Below the pieces are notes generated by a model, which saw only the letters and a list, made by a program, of their open reading frames with translations, was not told the DNA's origin and made no database searches. From Blasia pusilla (lineage: Eukaryota; Marchantiophyta; Marchantiopsida; Blasiales), in assembly GCA_050084515.1 (NCBI GenBank), contig CM114271.1:12648001-12712000 (forward strand): a stretch of DNA of 64,000 nt. The letters are read 5' to 3'. Shown here piece after piece: positions 1 through 14,625 of the stretch (position 1 is the first letter of the stretch; each line of letters begins with the position of its first letter). The position numbers and the translations under genes are program-made.

Positions 1-305
1 TCGCGCCCCACGGACCAGCCTGCCATCAACTTCCCGGTCTGAGTTTCAACACTCAAGGGCACTACTCTGCATCCACCACACCAAACCACACACACCCGCA
101 CCTTCAATGGCCGTCTCTCTCTCTCTCTAAGATGTACTCTTTCTCAGAGATGAAACGCAAACATCGTCTGTAGGGGGGAAATTTTAAGAAGATGTTGGAT
201 CATGGGGCGTGTCCAGAACAAATTGCGGAATGTCTGGGCAGAAAAGACAGCGCCAGAACGCGGATGGGAGTAAGCCGTTAGAGGAGAAGAAGAGAGTCTG
301 AGCTC

Positions 306-340
<35 letters not shown>

Positions 341-3300
341 GGGAGAGAAAAGATATGTGCAGGAGAAGTAGCAGAGCAGAGGATGTGATGTACGAGATGA
401 AACCCGACTCCACAGTCCAAACCACATCCAATTCCGCACTGGTGGGGACAAGACGGCCCTGAATCGATCACCCCTGAACTGCTGATCCCCAGACCGCTCC
501 ACGAATTCCTCGTAGCACCGGAAGCGCTCTTTGAATCACCGCCCAGGCAAAACCGGTCCCGTCCTAAGTCTGCCTTGGTGAACTGAAGTGAACTGAAATT
601 CCGCGAATTGGGGCTAAAGGAGGGAAGATGAGATGGAATGTTGCAAGTCTGCCTCACGTGTCGGTCAAGGAGTGGTGTGATTTTGTGTTGCTCTTGCCAA
701 TCCTCGGTGGACAGAACAGGGTGTCTATCCGTGGGGCTGTCAAGAAAGCTCCGTCCGCCATAGCTCTGTTCGACGTGGCATGGCCTCGAACGCCGTTTCC
801 AACCCTAATCTACGCCTAACTCTATCGCCCGGGCTGGCGGAGTTATTCTTGCATCAGGTTACTTCGCTCTGGTTACCAGACCTACGTCGCTTCCATTTTC
901 ACCGAGCCTCCGTTCTCCTTTTGGTCCTGTGAATCACAGAGCATTTCCTTTTGTGGAGAATATTCTCCTGCGAAGGTGCGCCTATGCACGCTTGGGGATC
1001 TTTTACCTACTTCACTCTGGAAGACGTGTCAAAAGGTGGGGGAATTTAGGCTACGGGAGGATTCTATGAGCATTAAAATGGCGATCCGTATAAGATACCG
1101 AGATGCATTTCAAATTCATTAACAGTAAAGTAAATAATATTTCCATTAGAAAGAATTCCTTTGTTTAAAGACGGCATGAGAAATATTTTTTCAACATTAT
1201 TATCATTACTTTTTTAAGATGGTGGAATAATTTTTTGAGGAGCTTTCCTTTATTTTGGTTTTGGAGTTTCATTGGCTGGGTCGACTTTTCATTGGTTTAT
1301 GACTATTCCAAACTTATTTTTACTCCAGCTGTCTGCCTTGTTGAACAATGGAGACCGTCAATGCGAAGCTGTGTCTAGATCTACCATGACCAAGTTCTTT
1401 AGTGCTAGCCCTGGTTACTAAAACCTAGGACAAGATCATATGTACTCTTAACAAAAGATGGGGTTACATAGGCCTTCCTCTTGGTTTTGACACCATTCAT
1501 TCGAGGGCCTCTCTATTGCTTACACATGTCAATTTAATTGAGAGTGTTATGTTACGGGGTAGTTAAGTTAAGAAGAGAAATCATGAACAAGGAAAGCGGG
1601 GAAAGACAATTCTTTTCCCATGGTGCAGGCAACGCACTAGTAGTACAACTAAGGAATATCTCATCCAAATTCTCTCCATGTCCTGATTACGTTACAAGTT
1701 CTGCTTTTTTTTTCCTCTCCACCTAGCCCATCCATGTGCCCTGCACACATGATAAAGGGTTGCACATTGGTTATATGTGGGCCACAAACTTCACTTCCAT
1801 TTTACAAAATCCAACCCAAGAGGGCATCTAGCTTCCTCTTTTGGGACTTGGCATAAAGTTAAATGTTCTTGTGCCAAGAAAGATCCTATGTGGTATTGAA
1901 ATAACTTGCCAATTAAAGAACCCATAACCCTTACGGAAGAGACGATTCGGTCGAAAATTTGGCTATCACATAAGTAAATACTACCTTAACTTAGTAGTTT
2001 AATTTACTCTCTGGCACATTGGGCTTCTTCTTCCTCTTGAGCATGATTTACTCTACCTTTTCTGTACTTTAATCATCATGTGAACAAAATTTTATTTCAT
2101 GAAAAAGTTTCCAGAAATTATTCTTATAATTCCACTTCTTTTTTTTTTCAAAAGTATCCTCATTATTTCATGGGGAAATTCCGAAGGTTCCTTGGAGACT
2201 AACGATTTTCCAATATATGTTTTCCAAAACTGAGAATCAAAATTCTATGCAATATTCTCTAAATTTCCTCAAATCAAGAAAAAAATCCATTATACATTCC
2301 CGAAAAATCATTCTCATGATTTTATGGGATATTTGGGAGGTTTCCCAGAACCAAAGTGGCAATTCGGTTGACCACACGTGGCTCATGACTAGCATCTAGA
2401 TTGTGAGTATAAGTGTGACACCTGTAAGTTTGGGAGTGAGCTTTAGAGGAAGACGCGTGGATTTCCGGAAAAGTCACCCTCGTATATTTTATTTCAATAC
2501 GATTTTCAGTGTAGTTCTGATCACCATAACATAATTTTTAATCCGGAATCTTGTCTAAATAAGTTTTTGAGGAACTCTTAAAATTAACCATGTGCGTTTT
2601 GCAAATAAGAACAGGGCTTTTATTCGAAAAACATTTGTCTACGCTTGGATTTGTAGAGTTGAAAGGAGGTTCTACAACCCTTTCCAAAATCACCAACATC
2701 CTAACGTAAATAACCTTTTAATAACTTTTCCCCTTATGATTAGTTTAATATCAGGATTTTCTCTGAAATTTTTGAAATACTACAAATTTAAGTTTTATAA
2801 AGTATTTTTATTCATAAAATACTGCAAATTTGGATGAAAATGAATTTGGTAGAAAAATGAATCCAAACTATTTTCTATAAATTCTTTCTCTTATGGGACC
2901 AAAACTTATGACACATTGTGTTGGGTCTAAACATATCATTCATGTAGAAAGTGAGGCCATGAAGTGGAAATGAGTTATTTCTAATTTTAAGTATTGTGAT
3001 GGAAATTTCATTACAAAGTAGGTTAAAGACGTAAAAAAAGAACAATGGTAGTCTACCATACTAAGGTTGGATATTATGTTAACAACCTATGAGCAAACGG
3101 ACATGCTCTCATCCCTTTTTTTTTCTTTGACCCTTTTTTTGGTTATCACACAAGAAATTCACATTTCTTATTATTGACATAGGTGGATGTTACAAGTTTT
3201 CATAAAACTCATGAACAAAAAAAATCCCAAACAATGGAGATTATTCTACAGAGGCAAACTATTGTATGGAAATTTTAAAAATCTTTCCAGAATTACATCA

Positions 3301-6300
3301 AAGAATACATAAACTTGCATTTGAAATTATACTTGTTCCACTTCAATATATTTTGGATAAAATTTTGCTAGTTCTTATAATTCTTGAATACCATATATGA
3401 TTGAAGTACTTCTTAGGATGGAAATAAAATCACTTACAAATAACCTACAAAATGGAGCAACTTCATTTATCTCTTATCGGACCACTCTAAAAAAAAATAC
3501 ACTTATGCAATAAGACTCGGTGTAATTGAAAGACCAGAATCCAAAGGCACCTGCTGCCTTTGGACAAGAAAAGATGGAATTATAGTTACACTCATGACAA
3601 GTAGAGTAAGGTGCCCTATGGATGGTACCTAACCAGGGATCAAATTAGAAATTAGAAGGGATTCCAAATCTATAGTACAATGTGCAACAACCCTTTCATC
3701 AACAAGAGCATATGGCATTCGGGTTGGCATCCTAATGTGACACCTGTTTCAGCTAATTAGTTAGTTCCATTTAGCTGATATAAAGCAAATAGATGTAAGG
3801 AGTACTCATCATTGACTCGTGCATGGCATGGGCACCGACTAGTTGTGATTAGGAACATTATTCTAAATCGGAGTGACCATAACCTACAAGTAAGATGTTC
3901 GATATCATACTACTATGGGCCTTAGCTCGCATGGAGGACTTATGAAAGAAAGCCACCGGTGAAACCTATCCCTGGAACCTTCTTTATTTTACCTCATACT
4001 AACATGAGAAGGAGAATGAGAATAAGGTTTCAATAATCAGATTACTTCATTCTATTTGAAATTAAAATTTATTTCTTATGTGTTTCAAATTTTATCAGTA
4101 AATTATATAATTGATATATATTTACTATTAATTAGATTAAAACATATTTTATTTTTAAATCCTATTCTTCACAAAATCTTCCATTATTAAATATTTCCAA
4201 GTCGCTACACTCGCCCAAAACGTGATAACCTGTTAAATTTGACAAACACAAGTCTACCACGTATCCCGACATACCTTAAATCCACCGGGGTCGGCTTTGG
4301 TATTCAAACGCTCACGGGGTAGCCTGAGTTACCTGACTATTTACTCTTTACTCTAACCGAGCCGCGGAATTCCTGAAGGATACGGCACAAGATACTGGGA
4401 TGCCGCTACTCTAGCTGCCACGCGTCCAGTTCTTATCATCTACAATCTGAGCCGCCAATACGTGCCAGTATAAGCAGCGAAGAACTCGGCCAAGTCAGTC
4501 AGGTTTTCGAGTCACCAGCTAATCTAGCGGCGTGTCGCGTAGATTGCCTGTCCTGCTCGACCGGGAAAGTGGTCCGCAAGTCGTCCGGAACCACCTTGCA
4601 GGCTATCCAGATTCCAGTATCACAGTCTTCTTAACCTGAACGCCATGTTCTTGGCTGCCCTTAAAGTTGGACACTAGGATTATGCACCTGGGGTTAGTTT
4701 AAAGTATCTGTATGGGTTTCGAGGTAGGGCAACGTGGCCTGTGGGCAAGTAAGCTTATCTGCTTATCTTCTCTTGTACATCCACTTGTCTTGTCCTCCGT
4801 CGATAGCTGTGGACTAATACGCACACGCCCTCGATCTCTAATCGACGGCTGATACCTCCCTCGATCATGTAGATGAACGTTTGGATGGAGGTGAACGATT
4901 TCTGTCTCTTATTTTCTGGATAAGTTATTATTAGAGGGAAAGAGGGAGATATAATATACGAATAAAATAAGATGGGGAACTCATGGGAGATTATGGAGTC
5001 GGGAAAAAAGAGGCACCTCCATGTAGAGGCCAAAAATACTATAGGAAGGCCTCCTTCTTACAAGTATAGAGTTACTAGTAAGGTGCCTCTGCGATGCACG
5101 GGTATGTGTTCGCCCGCTTCAGGTTTGGGGCCATGTGACATGGGGCCTCCGCAACATTCTTTCTTCTCCTTATTTTTACTCCTTCCTTGCATATCACTTT
5201 CGAGTTTCAATTCCCATTCCAATATTCCCCAAAGCACCAGGACGGTAGAGAGATCATGTACAAGGATCTGCCCGCCCGAGACTTGTAAGTTCAAGTGCTC
5301 ACGTTTCAGGGTTGAATCGGACAGTACCGCCATCCATTCCGAGGTTTGTCAATAGATGCCGAGGATACTTTCCCACTGCCCATAAGTCTGGATTATTTTC
5401 ACCGTATATCCTCCACTACTAAAGATCTTTCGATCCTCGGTTCAGGTGGCAAGTTCTCGAGTTTTTCTCGACTTTCTTCATGCTCGAATCCGGTTTCTTA
5501 TTCTCCTTTTGGCGCATGATATTGCTCCACTTGAGGAGCTTCCGTAGTCATCTTTTGTTTTCCTTCCTCGAGTGTGTGTGCGTTGTAATCGTAGGTTGCC
5601 CTTTTATTGAGACTGAGTTTTAGTCTTTGTTGAAGTGCTTAGATTATTTCTTTCTTTTTCCAAGGTTGCCTTGAGGAAAAAACAGAGATTGGATCATTAT
5701 TCCAGTTCAATCAAGTTTTACGTGTCTCCAGAAAATTGCCAATAGGTATGCTTAATGGGGGTTCTTCTCGAGAGCAATCTAGCTATAATTCAAGATTCAA
5801 TAATTTCTTTCCTCATCATCCTGCTTATCAATTGATGCACTTGACAGCTTACAAATACAAATGGACCATTCTATACATGCACAGAGAAGTGTGCATGTAT
5901 CGAATTTTTCCAATGAATTTCTTCATTTCCCATAAATGGTAAGGGCATCACAATTCTCTACATCTTTTTCCAAAACTCCCGTATGAGCTCTCTTAGCTTA
6001 ATTGAATTATAGATTTGATGTAAGTCCATAAATACTTTTAGCAAACGCGTGAATTTGCCATTTATGTTCATTTCCGGTTTCGGCCTTCATGAACTACGAG
6101 GATACGAGGATTTACTTCAAAAAATGGGCGACAGTATAAGCTTTTGGGGTAGAAGAAGTGGAGGGGATTTGGTGTGAATTTTTTTGTGGTAAGGTTAGTA
6201 CCGGTCATACACATGGATGGTGTCGTCGCTACCATGTTTCAAGAGCATGATGCCGCTTACTTCCATGCCAACTTCCATATTGGTGTCCACAAAGAGATGA

Positions 6301-7600
6301 TTAAGGCATTTCCTTTTCCCGCATCTCTCGCCCTTGCCAATTACACCATCGTGTTCCTCATGATAGCTTGAATGCTCCATTGCCTTTGATCCAAAATTAC
6401 CGATTCTAAGTTTCCATTAGAGGTGCTTTGTTTGTTCTATGAGAATGCTCTAGATGTTGTTTTCTAGTAGGCAAGAGATTTTCATGAAGATAGAGTGAAG
6501 GAGCACATTCATTTTGATGCCGCTCTTTCTGGTCACAAGATTCTTTCTCACGTATGAGAAGAGATCTTCTTCTTGCCTCCTACATTCCGTATCCTTGCAC
6601 ATTTGTGGGAGGTGCATGTAACAAGTTTCTTGGTTGGGTCTGTCCATACTCCCTACTCGCAATCATGTGAGATCCAAAAACTTAGGAAAATCATCAAAAA
6701 TTTGGATTACATACTTATTGATCTCGGAGCTTAACGTTGTTGAGCGGTAAAAAATGGTGGTCACAAATGAAGCTCAAAGTGAACTCGGGCGGGGCACATC
6801 ACTATAGAACGTAAGCCTTGAGGTCTGGAAATATGGATCCCTATTCATACAACACACAACAATTCTCAATGTTCGTTTTCCATTGAGTGCTAAAATTGAC
6901 TAAGGATTCAAGTGAGTAATGTTGAGTGGATGCAAGGATCAAAGATTTCAACCTAGGACCTAACAATTAACTGAAAATCCAGCATTCATGGAATTCTTTT
7001 GCTTGTTTACATTTTTAGTGCAATTCGATGCTAGTGCTTCTGCAGATCTCTCCGCATTGAGATATCTAGTTCAAATTCAGTCCATCAATGAACTCATCCG
7101 CTCCTGGAGCCATGGCCAGACACAAAGGACTCGTGGGCTTAAATGAAATTAGCCCAATGATCCAAAGGTAGTGGATCTCTACCCACTTCCGTATCTTCAG
7201 CTTCATTGAAGCGCCCTGCTATTCTCGCTAATGGTTCTAACGCTAGCCGGAGTTTAGCTATCAATTAAGCATGCATACGATTGCAAAAATGAAAGGGCCC
7301 ACGCCCTAGGGTTTAAGGAACCCATTCACATATTGAGCTCAAAATCTACTTGAACCAGCATCGGCAGAAACTATAAAAGCTCATGTGCGTTCAAACTCCG
7401 TCACTGTTGAATTGACTCAGTGATATGTACATATTCTAGCAAGCTCATCTTAACAATCACACACAAGAAGGAAACGGTAACATATCCGAGTATCCGATTG
7501 ACAACATCTTTTCACACCTCCAACAACCTCCGATAAGTTTTGCTCACTCACTTCTAGACCTGGAAGATCTCTCAGTCCTTGCAGTTTGCCTTGAATATTT
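1..7600. other. Gene-poor stretch, no recognisable gene
   Basis: I find no conserved protein or RNA gene here. The first kilobase and about 4,200-5,600 are richer in GC than the rest and have short open frames on both strands. The longest, 184-657 on the minus strand, runs through a (TC)n repeat and matches no family I know. The remainder is AT-rich, with many stops in every frame. The 5' part of a gene outside the window could begin in the first kilobase, but nothing decides this. Confidence 0.6.
310..338. repeat. (TC)n microsatellite
   Basis: An uninterrupted run of about 14 TC units, with a shorter related run near 112-128. It produces artificial Arg-Glu repeats in minus-strand translations. 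Confidence 0.95.
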
Positions 7601-8160
7601 ACCTTTCAAATTCCTTACTACCAAGATGTCAGTTGAAGGTTAGCTTATGTGCCAACACATCTACCTTTCGTGGATGAAATCGAAGACCAAAGTTAGAGGG
7701 AACAATTGATTGGAAGATGGGCAACCTCCATTGTTTATGGGCCAAATGTCTTTCATTCTTAAGAGGTTCCACTAAAGCCACACTATCCCAGTGCATGATC
7801 AACCAACTCATTTCCTCTTTTTGAAAGTCACACTTGTTTCCTACGAGAGAGGCCAAAGCGCATAAATATATTTCAAAGCTTCACTCCTAATAGATGCAAT
7901 ACAAAATTTATTTATTTTCTTCCTACTTATAGTAATCCCTCTATACTCAATTAATAGTATAGATGGACATTATAATGCAAGTTAAGCCTGTGTAGGTATA
8001 TAGGTTTGCAACCATGCTATGTGTCACTTGAGATGACTTGAGTATAATTTCCATAATTGAAGATGAAAGAACTACTAGCCCGCACGATAGGTTGGGTAGC
8101 TCAATCAATGGGTATACTATGAATATAGCTCATTCACTTGGAGATTAACAAACAACACAT

Positions 8161-8397
8161 TTATCTTACTTGTCTATATAGAGAATTTGCATTTGAGATG
8201 TTGGAATGTTGCATATTCCACCCAACAAGAGGGATGTAAACAATTGAGTTAACTTGGAAGAAACCCTTGTGAAAGCAATTGTACTTTGTCTCGATATTGA
8301 GGATTGTGTCAACAAGGGACAATATATGCAGATGGAGTGGATCTACTAATAGCACATCCCACATATAAGTGAGGGACATGTAGACATTGTGCATCAT
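8161..8397 (-). pseudogene. Helitron transposase relic (region upstream of Rep)
   Basis: About 78 open codons on the minus strand resemble the segment at 38,040-38,215 of the + strand Helitron in this window. Both carry the pattern DPL.L..LS.VD, then KYN.FHKG.F, then LV.WN, in the same order and spacing over roughly 50 residues. In Helitron proteins this segment lies upstream of the replication initiator domain. No Rep or helicase motif was found nearby, so this is an isolated, diverged fragment. The protein similarity is seen directly. The assignment to Helitron rests on the better preserved copy. Confidence 0.55.
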
Positions 8398-8399
8398 TT

Positions 8400-11300
8400 A
8401 ACCACCGACGGCTTGACAATAATGGGAGACATGAAATTTTCCAAAGGAGGGATCATACCAGGTAATATATATCCGGTGCACAGAGCCTAAGGAGGGGTTT
8501 TGCAACAACCTTCAATTATTTGCAATTCTCATCTTTACGTGCATTCTACATATGCGTAGTCAAGACCAGTTTAACAGAGTGCACCACTCCCTATTATTGC
8601 TCCCAATGGTGGGAGCCATGGTGCACAAGTACCTAGAAATAACTAAGGAACAAGCTTTGAATAAGCGATGGCTCCATTAACTCAGTTGCATATGATGGTG
8701 GGTTCATAGGGGCGGCCTGAAACAATGGACAAGCTTATAGGAAATAGCAAACAAACATCTGGTGGAATTAAGAGATGATTAAAAGTAAAAGTGGCTAGAA
8801 CAATGCTTTGGGTAGGCTTGTTATGAATGAGCTGCACCAAGAATATATAAGTAGATAAGTAGTGCGAAGCCAAAAATAGCACACTGAGATTTTGAGGTAA
8901 GTGCCAAGGGTAAGTGCATTGGATCACACACCTTAAATGTACAACACTATTGCAATATAGTGCACAAAGCATGTTGCAACCAAGCAAGTCTGACGTCGGC
9001 GAGGAGCACGACCCTTCTAGGATAAGATAGGAATGCGTAGAATATGTGCAATGCTTAGTCACAAAGAAAGAAAACCAGTATCATTGATAACTAGTTGCTT
9101 GCTAAAATTTTAGGATACAACGAAGCCAACAAATTTTTACTCCCTACATGCACACTTGTGAACGGGCATAGGTATATCGGCTGTGAGCAACATGGTGGTG
9201 GGCACGGTAGTAAAATTACCTCAATGTAATAGGTACCCTTGAGGAATCGATGCGCATGTGGACCACATGTGCTTATGATACTCATTGACTCATAGGCGTA
9301 GCACACCATGGGAAGGAAGGTTGACTAGAGAGTGAGAAGACATAGTAGTAGGATATGCACACTAAGCAGGTGCACTATGAAGAAATTTCTAAATGCAAAT
9401 AGACAAACTAAGTAGAAAGGTGGTTGAAAAGTAGAGGGTGGCAATAGAGATAGGAAATGAGCAAGGCTCCCCATGGGTTTGTTTATGGCTAATTAATATC
9501 TACGACATGAAGTCACATGGATCTCATATGCACATCAAGGTTTTATACACTCAAAATCATTGTCACCTTGCAAGTTGCTCCATTCTGAAACAACAAAAAT
9601 AAGTACATCAAACAAACAACAATGACACATAATGGATGCGTAGCCCATAATCCTGTTAGGAAAATAAAATCTGACGTAGCTCCAATCAACAAAGCCTACA
9701 ATCCCAACAAGACTCAACCACGTAGATCAAGCAAATAAGTATCTTTTAACACCAATTCCGTTGCATTGTAGGATTGATTAGCCTTGATTTCTTCTTCACT
9801 AACACCTTGCATACTTAACATGAAATCACACGAAAAGTTGTTCCCACTTGTGTGGCCCTTAAGTCACATGATCTAACTTGATAAGCCAAATGAGAGGGTT
9901 GCGCAACTTGACTGGGTTGACAAATATTTGGGGAGCGGCATCCCCTTGCACTTGGTATGTGCCGAGATTAATCTTAACGCACCTGAGCATGTGCATTATA
10001 TCATGAAGCACAGAAGAATAAATAGATTGGCTTGAGGTAGGCACTACAATCCCTAAACGTCGTAGGCAACATGCTATTTTTATGCAATTTACGTTATTTG
10101 CTTTATAGCACAACCCTCCCCCCACGGGCGCAGTCGGCTCATAGAGTCAACCGTTTGTATCATTGTGCATGGTGTTGGAAATTTGTGTGACAGGCGCTAA
10201 GGTAGTGTAGGATAAGTTGTATGTCCAATTGTGTGCACAAGCAAGTGAAATGAGCTCCATCAAGAAAGAGGTGGCAAAATGGGTCAAAAAAATGGAAAAG
10301 CGCACAATGAATAAATCAATTTCGGAGGTTTAGTCTCTAAACAAATCCCAAGGTTGGCTTGCGCATCTGGCTACCATCCAACGACGAAAAAAATGACACA
10401 TTTTCATTTTGTCACATTGTCGGTGTTATCTTTATGTGCACTCTAAGGAGACATGGTGCCACCAAATCTCAAGCCAAAGATTAGGCACTTATAGCTAGTA
10501 GGGGTTGTAATGAACATGACTACTAGCAAGACCCAAACAATTGATCTGAATGTGAGGTCATGTTACAAATCTTATGTGAGATTCAGTTTGGGCATATATG
10601 GTTGCACAAGGTAGATTGCTAAAAGGAGCAATAGTGCATGCTGCAAGGAATAAGACTCAACTTTACAATCACCTTTACAAGGAATATCGCTTTGTCTTAT
10701 TAAATATTGAGATGGATGGGGCTATAGACAAGCAAGAGGTTTGATACTTTCCTTAATGAGGTTGTCCATCATTTCCACTTGAGAAATGAGTTTCCTTAAG
10801 AAATTTTGTTATCACATAATAAACATTTATTTTTCATTACTATATAGTGTGCCTAAGCTAATGGGATTTAGCGACTTATTCAAACTATGAGAGTCATCAT
10901 GGCATGAAGTCCTTATATATATATACACGTTTGCAAGAATGAGGGAATACCACGTGGAATAGTGGTGCTACTTATGAAAATCACTCTCGCAAACAGTGCA
11001 AAACATGAAATCTCAATCAACTTCATGAATGGCTATCATCTCCTACCTAAGTGGATAGTGTACCACATACAAACCTATATAATTTAAGCTTTGTCAACAC
11101 TATAAATGTGTTGAACTAACAAAAAATGCTTGGGAAAGGCCTAGAAAAAGCCCCATCATTGGGATAAAGGTTAGTTATAAGATATAGAATTATGAAATGA
11201 GGGGGCAAACACCCATTGATAAATCAACCACCTTCCCCGAGTAGGAGCAAGTACATACCTCAACCACCACCAAAATACTTTGTTGAACATAGTTTCTCTA

Positions 11301-11400
11301 AAACGGCCTCTAAGTCACCATCCATCAAAGAAGATTGGATTTGAGACTCATCAAAAAGATAGCGAGGGAGGAACAAATTGGGAGAACCGCCTATCCTTGT
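8400..11400. other. No recognisable gene
   Basis: Several minus-strand frames of 60-126 codons are open here (for example 8,682-9,062 and 9,859-10,125). None shows a known domain or a convincing start context. They may be remains of the mobile element that left the fragment at 8,161-8,397. Confidence 0.5.
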
Positions 11401-11413
11401 CTAGAAGGAAACT

Positions 11414-11824
11414 CTATTTGTATTCTGCAAGAGAGTATTGTGTGGGGAAAGAACCATCCCCTACGTGAGAGGCATATTTTAGTATGAGGGGTCTATGTTT
11501 CATAAAGAACCTAGAGGAAAGAAGGGATGCTCCTACTTTCCAACTCCCTACAGAATCCAAAGGGGTCATTGACTCTATTGACATAAGACTTGCACTACCA
11601 AAGGCCATGAGCCAAGAAGACAATGAATGAGCTTGCACACTCATATGGCACTCAAAGTAGCCAAGTACTGAAATATTTCCAAACACTTGTAGGATACTCT
11701 TATCAAACGATCTAAGTGTAAGGAAGTGGCTAGACATCCACACAATCCTAATGAGGTCATTCAAAGGAAAGGTGGTGCTCACATAAAACGTGTTTGGGTG
11801 AAGCAACAATGTTCTCGTTTTCAT
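11414..11824 (-). pseudogene. Unknown mobile-element protein, decayed copy 1
   Basis: An open frame of 136 codons on the minus strand. Its middle part (SFDKSILQVFGNI, then WLMAFG, then a tail with DGSFP) recurs in degraded form at about 14,990-15,300 on the same strand, so it belongs to a dispersed repeat and not to a host gene. The stretch around ...IRIVWMSSHFLTLRSFDKSILQVFGN is loosely like the DUF4283 region of plant LINE ORF1 proteins (a short hydrophobic segment, then ...ALGN). That comparison is weak. No zinc knuckle or reverse transcriptase was found nearby. Confidence 0.4.
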
Positions 11825-11829
11825 ATGAC

Positions 11830-13680
11830 GGTTGAGGAGGGTTAGCTCTTTCTAAAGATGTAATTGGCAAGCACAACAAATATTCAAAATTGTAGGAGGT
11901 AGTGCCCATGACATGAATATTGGGGATTGAAGTCAGCAACAAACTATACCTAATTATAGGCTATCATTTGGCATAGGACACTAGAAATCCCAATTAAGGA
12001 TTCCATGAGAGGTGTTGGAAGGGCCACATGTGATCCTTTGAGTGTATCATCAAAGTCTATAGAAAGAGATTATATTGAGCCTACACGAGAATGAAAACCA
12101 AAAACATTCATTGGTTCTTTTGGCTCTTCCTAATAATCTCATAGATAAGAATATGGTTTCAATAATCATCTTTCTCGTGTTGAGCTTAGGAAGCATCTAC
12201 TTAATTATTGGGTTTGGTAATATTTAGTGCGTTCAAGTCAAGAGTCCCTCATGGTGGAGATAGTTATACATCCGCCAAGGTAGAGATAAAATGATGCTTA
12301 TGGATTTGCTCAACGTGGTGATAATCCACATGGAGATATCGTGCCCTCTTTGGAAATATTTAGCAGTAATATTAGTTGGCCATGAGGGCTTCAAGGATCT
12401 CAATACAACATGTAGTGATACTTGGTCCAAGAATGTCTCGAGTTGTTATGTATATGGGAAATATGTAGATATTAGCATACATTACTCATTAATTGATTTA
12501 ATACGGAAATTATGAGATCTGCATAGGGTTGGTATAATTAATTTGGTCAATTGATCATAAGATGGTCCTGTCAAGGTCATTCATCAACTTCATGATTATT
12601 AAATTTGCAACATCCCAAATAGATCCTATTTTAGGACACACTACAAGTATTATAACACTTGCAAAAGAGTTATCCAGGTAAATTTTGGATAATTTGTTAT
12701 TGTTGGATGATACTTATATAAGAGTTATGATGAGTATGCATCAAGTGTTGTCTTGGTTATGATAAAGAATGTTGTTACATGCAACCATTTTTTTTATTGA
12801 TTGCGTGCACATCATATGTAATATTGTGGATAACCCTTCTACCATTAGAGATGCTCAAACAAGATTATGACGGAATCTTATAAGCATCCCACTTGATAGT
12901 TGCTATGATCTTGGATCCATGGAGATGAAATGAATCATAATGATAGATTACTCTTGCTATTTCTTATCTGATAGGAGAGTAAATTTATAAGTTATACGTA
13001 TTGAATTTATGTATATGTTATGTGGGTGCTCCAAGAGTGAAGTCCCTATATTCATTTATGATGGTAGATATTGTGCTTGACATCGCCTCTTGACAAGGTC
13101 CTAAACAACAATAAGTGTCTCAAAGATGTGTATAGAGTAGTGAATTACACGAGGTTGAATGTAATAGGCGCAAAATTGGAGTTAGGAGATAGAATAATCG
13201 ATCAAGGGGGTTGTTGTATATATGGTCTCAAAGTATATATGTAAGGTTACTTATGTATGTGAATATTTCATTTAGTCAAAAGATGAACATTATGCTTGAT
13301 GTATATGAACAATGAAGTGCATTAGTCTAACATCCATTCACCTTCATTCGAAGTGACCTATCATGAGGAATTGTATTTATTTTATAAAAAATCCCTTTGA
13401 CTCGAATACAACCAACAAAGAATCACTGACGACATTTGATTTAAGGAGACAACCAACCTATTTTTTGGAGTAGAATAAGGATGTTTCGTATAATTTAAAA
13501 CTTAGGAGGCCTTGGAGTTGTACATTTAAAAAGGGGGAGGGGAGTTTTGGTAAAACTTGGAAAATAATATCTTAAATTAAAATTTGACTTACTAGAGGAT
13601 AAATGTATGAATGGATACTAATGAAAGATCCAAACGTCTCTCTAGGCATTGTTGATATTTTCTCTATTGTTGATGAGTTT
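11830..13680. other. No recognisable gene
   Basis: AT-rich sequence with only short frames. I see no domain, RNA gene or ordered repeat. Confidence 0.5.
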
Positions 13681-13685
13681 AGCCA

Positions 13686-14047
13686 CTAGGGGGGTGCCTC
13701 CTTTGGCTATTTATAGGCTAGTTGTGGCCTTCACGGACTCGAGTCTTTGAACACCTTTTTCCTATATTTCGGATGGGTTTTCCATTAACCGATTTTTATT
13801 GAGGCCTCGTATTCCAATGAAAGAAATTGCTAAAACACACTATCTACGTTATTTAAAAAAATTATCTCATAGTATTAATACTTAGTTGTTTAAAAAAACA
13901 TGAGTGGCTTATGTGATGAAAAAAAAATAGCCTCAATGAAAGGCATGTAATAGAAAACCCATCGGAAGTACAAAAGAAAGGGACTCAAAGCGTCCAGTAC
14001 GTGAAGGCCACAACCAGCCCGAAACAAGAAAAGGGTGAGCCCCCCTA
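13686..14047. repeat. Fold-back (inverted repeat) element 1
   Basis: The arm at about 13,686-13,810 is the reverse complement of the arm at about 13,918-14,047, with roughly 105 bp between. Matching blocks include GGCTRGTTGTGGCCTTCACG, then GATGGGTTTTC, then ATTGAGGC, in the same order. By eye the core is near 75-80% identical. The structure would fold into a long hairpin, as in MITEs, fold-back elements or inverted copies of a small repeat. No open frame spans it. Confidence 0.75.
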
Positions 14048-14625
14048 TTGACTTAACTCACCAAGAGTAGAGACACTACCAACAACACCTAGATAGACAT
14101 GACTAGCACTAAGTGGGCCTTTAGCGTTAGTGTCTCCCAGAGTACGAGTCCGCTGCAAAGTCTGGGCATGTTGCAAAGCTATGGAGATTCGTTGACTACA
14201 ATAAAGAATTGCAGTAGTCAAGGAAGAAAACCTATTTCTCAACTGGAGATGATGAGTGCGAACCATAAGGAATGAGTCAAACCTCTCTCCCCATAGTCCC
14301 ATACATCTCTATGGCTAGGGGGACGAATAGATGTCCATCATGAAGTCAACTATATATGTGGGTCTTTTTGAAGGTTGCCGTTGCCTCCATTCCTTGTAGC
14401 GATCTCCCTTGTGCCACCACTCGGGCTCACACAACCTCCCGTATAGCATATATCACTACAATATCAGCGGCCACCACCTTAACCTCTTGCGTCATATAAA
14501 GAGCAACACAAATAAATGAATCTCACATGGATTAGTGCCTCTCTATCTACACGTGGAAGCCACTCTCATAAGTAATACTAAACATGATGTCATGAAAAAC
14601 ATCATGAGTGGAAATCCTCTCACCC

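Noticed and set aside
184-657. 157-codon minus frame
   Set aside because: It runs through a (TC)n repeat giving Arg-Glu repeats, and no domain or family similarity is visible.
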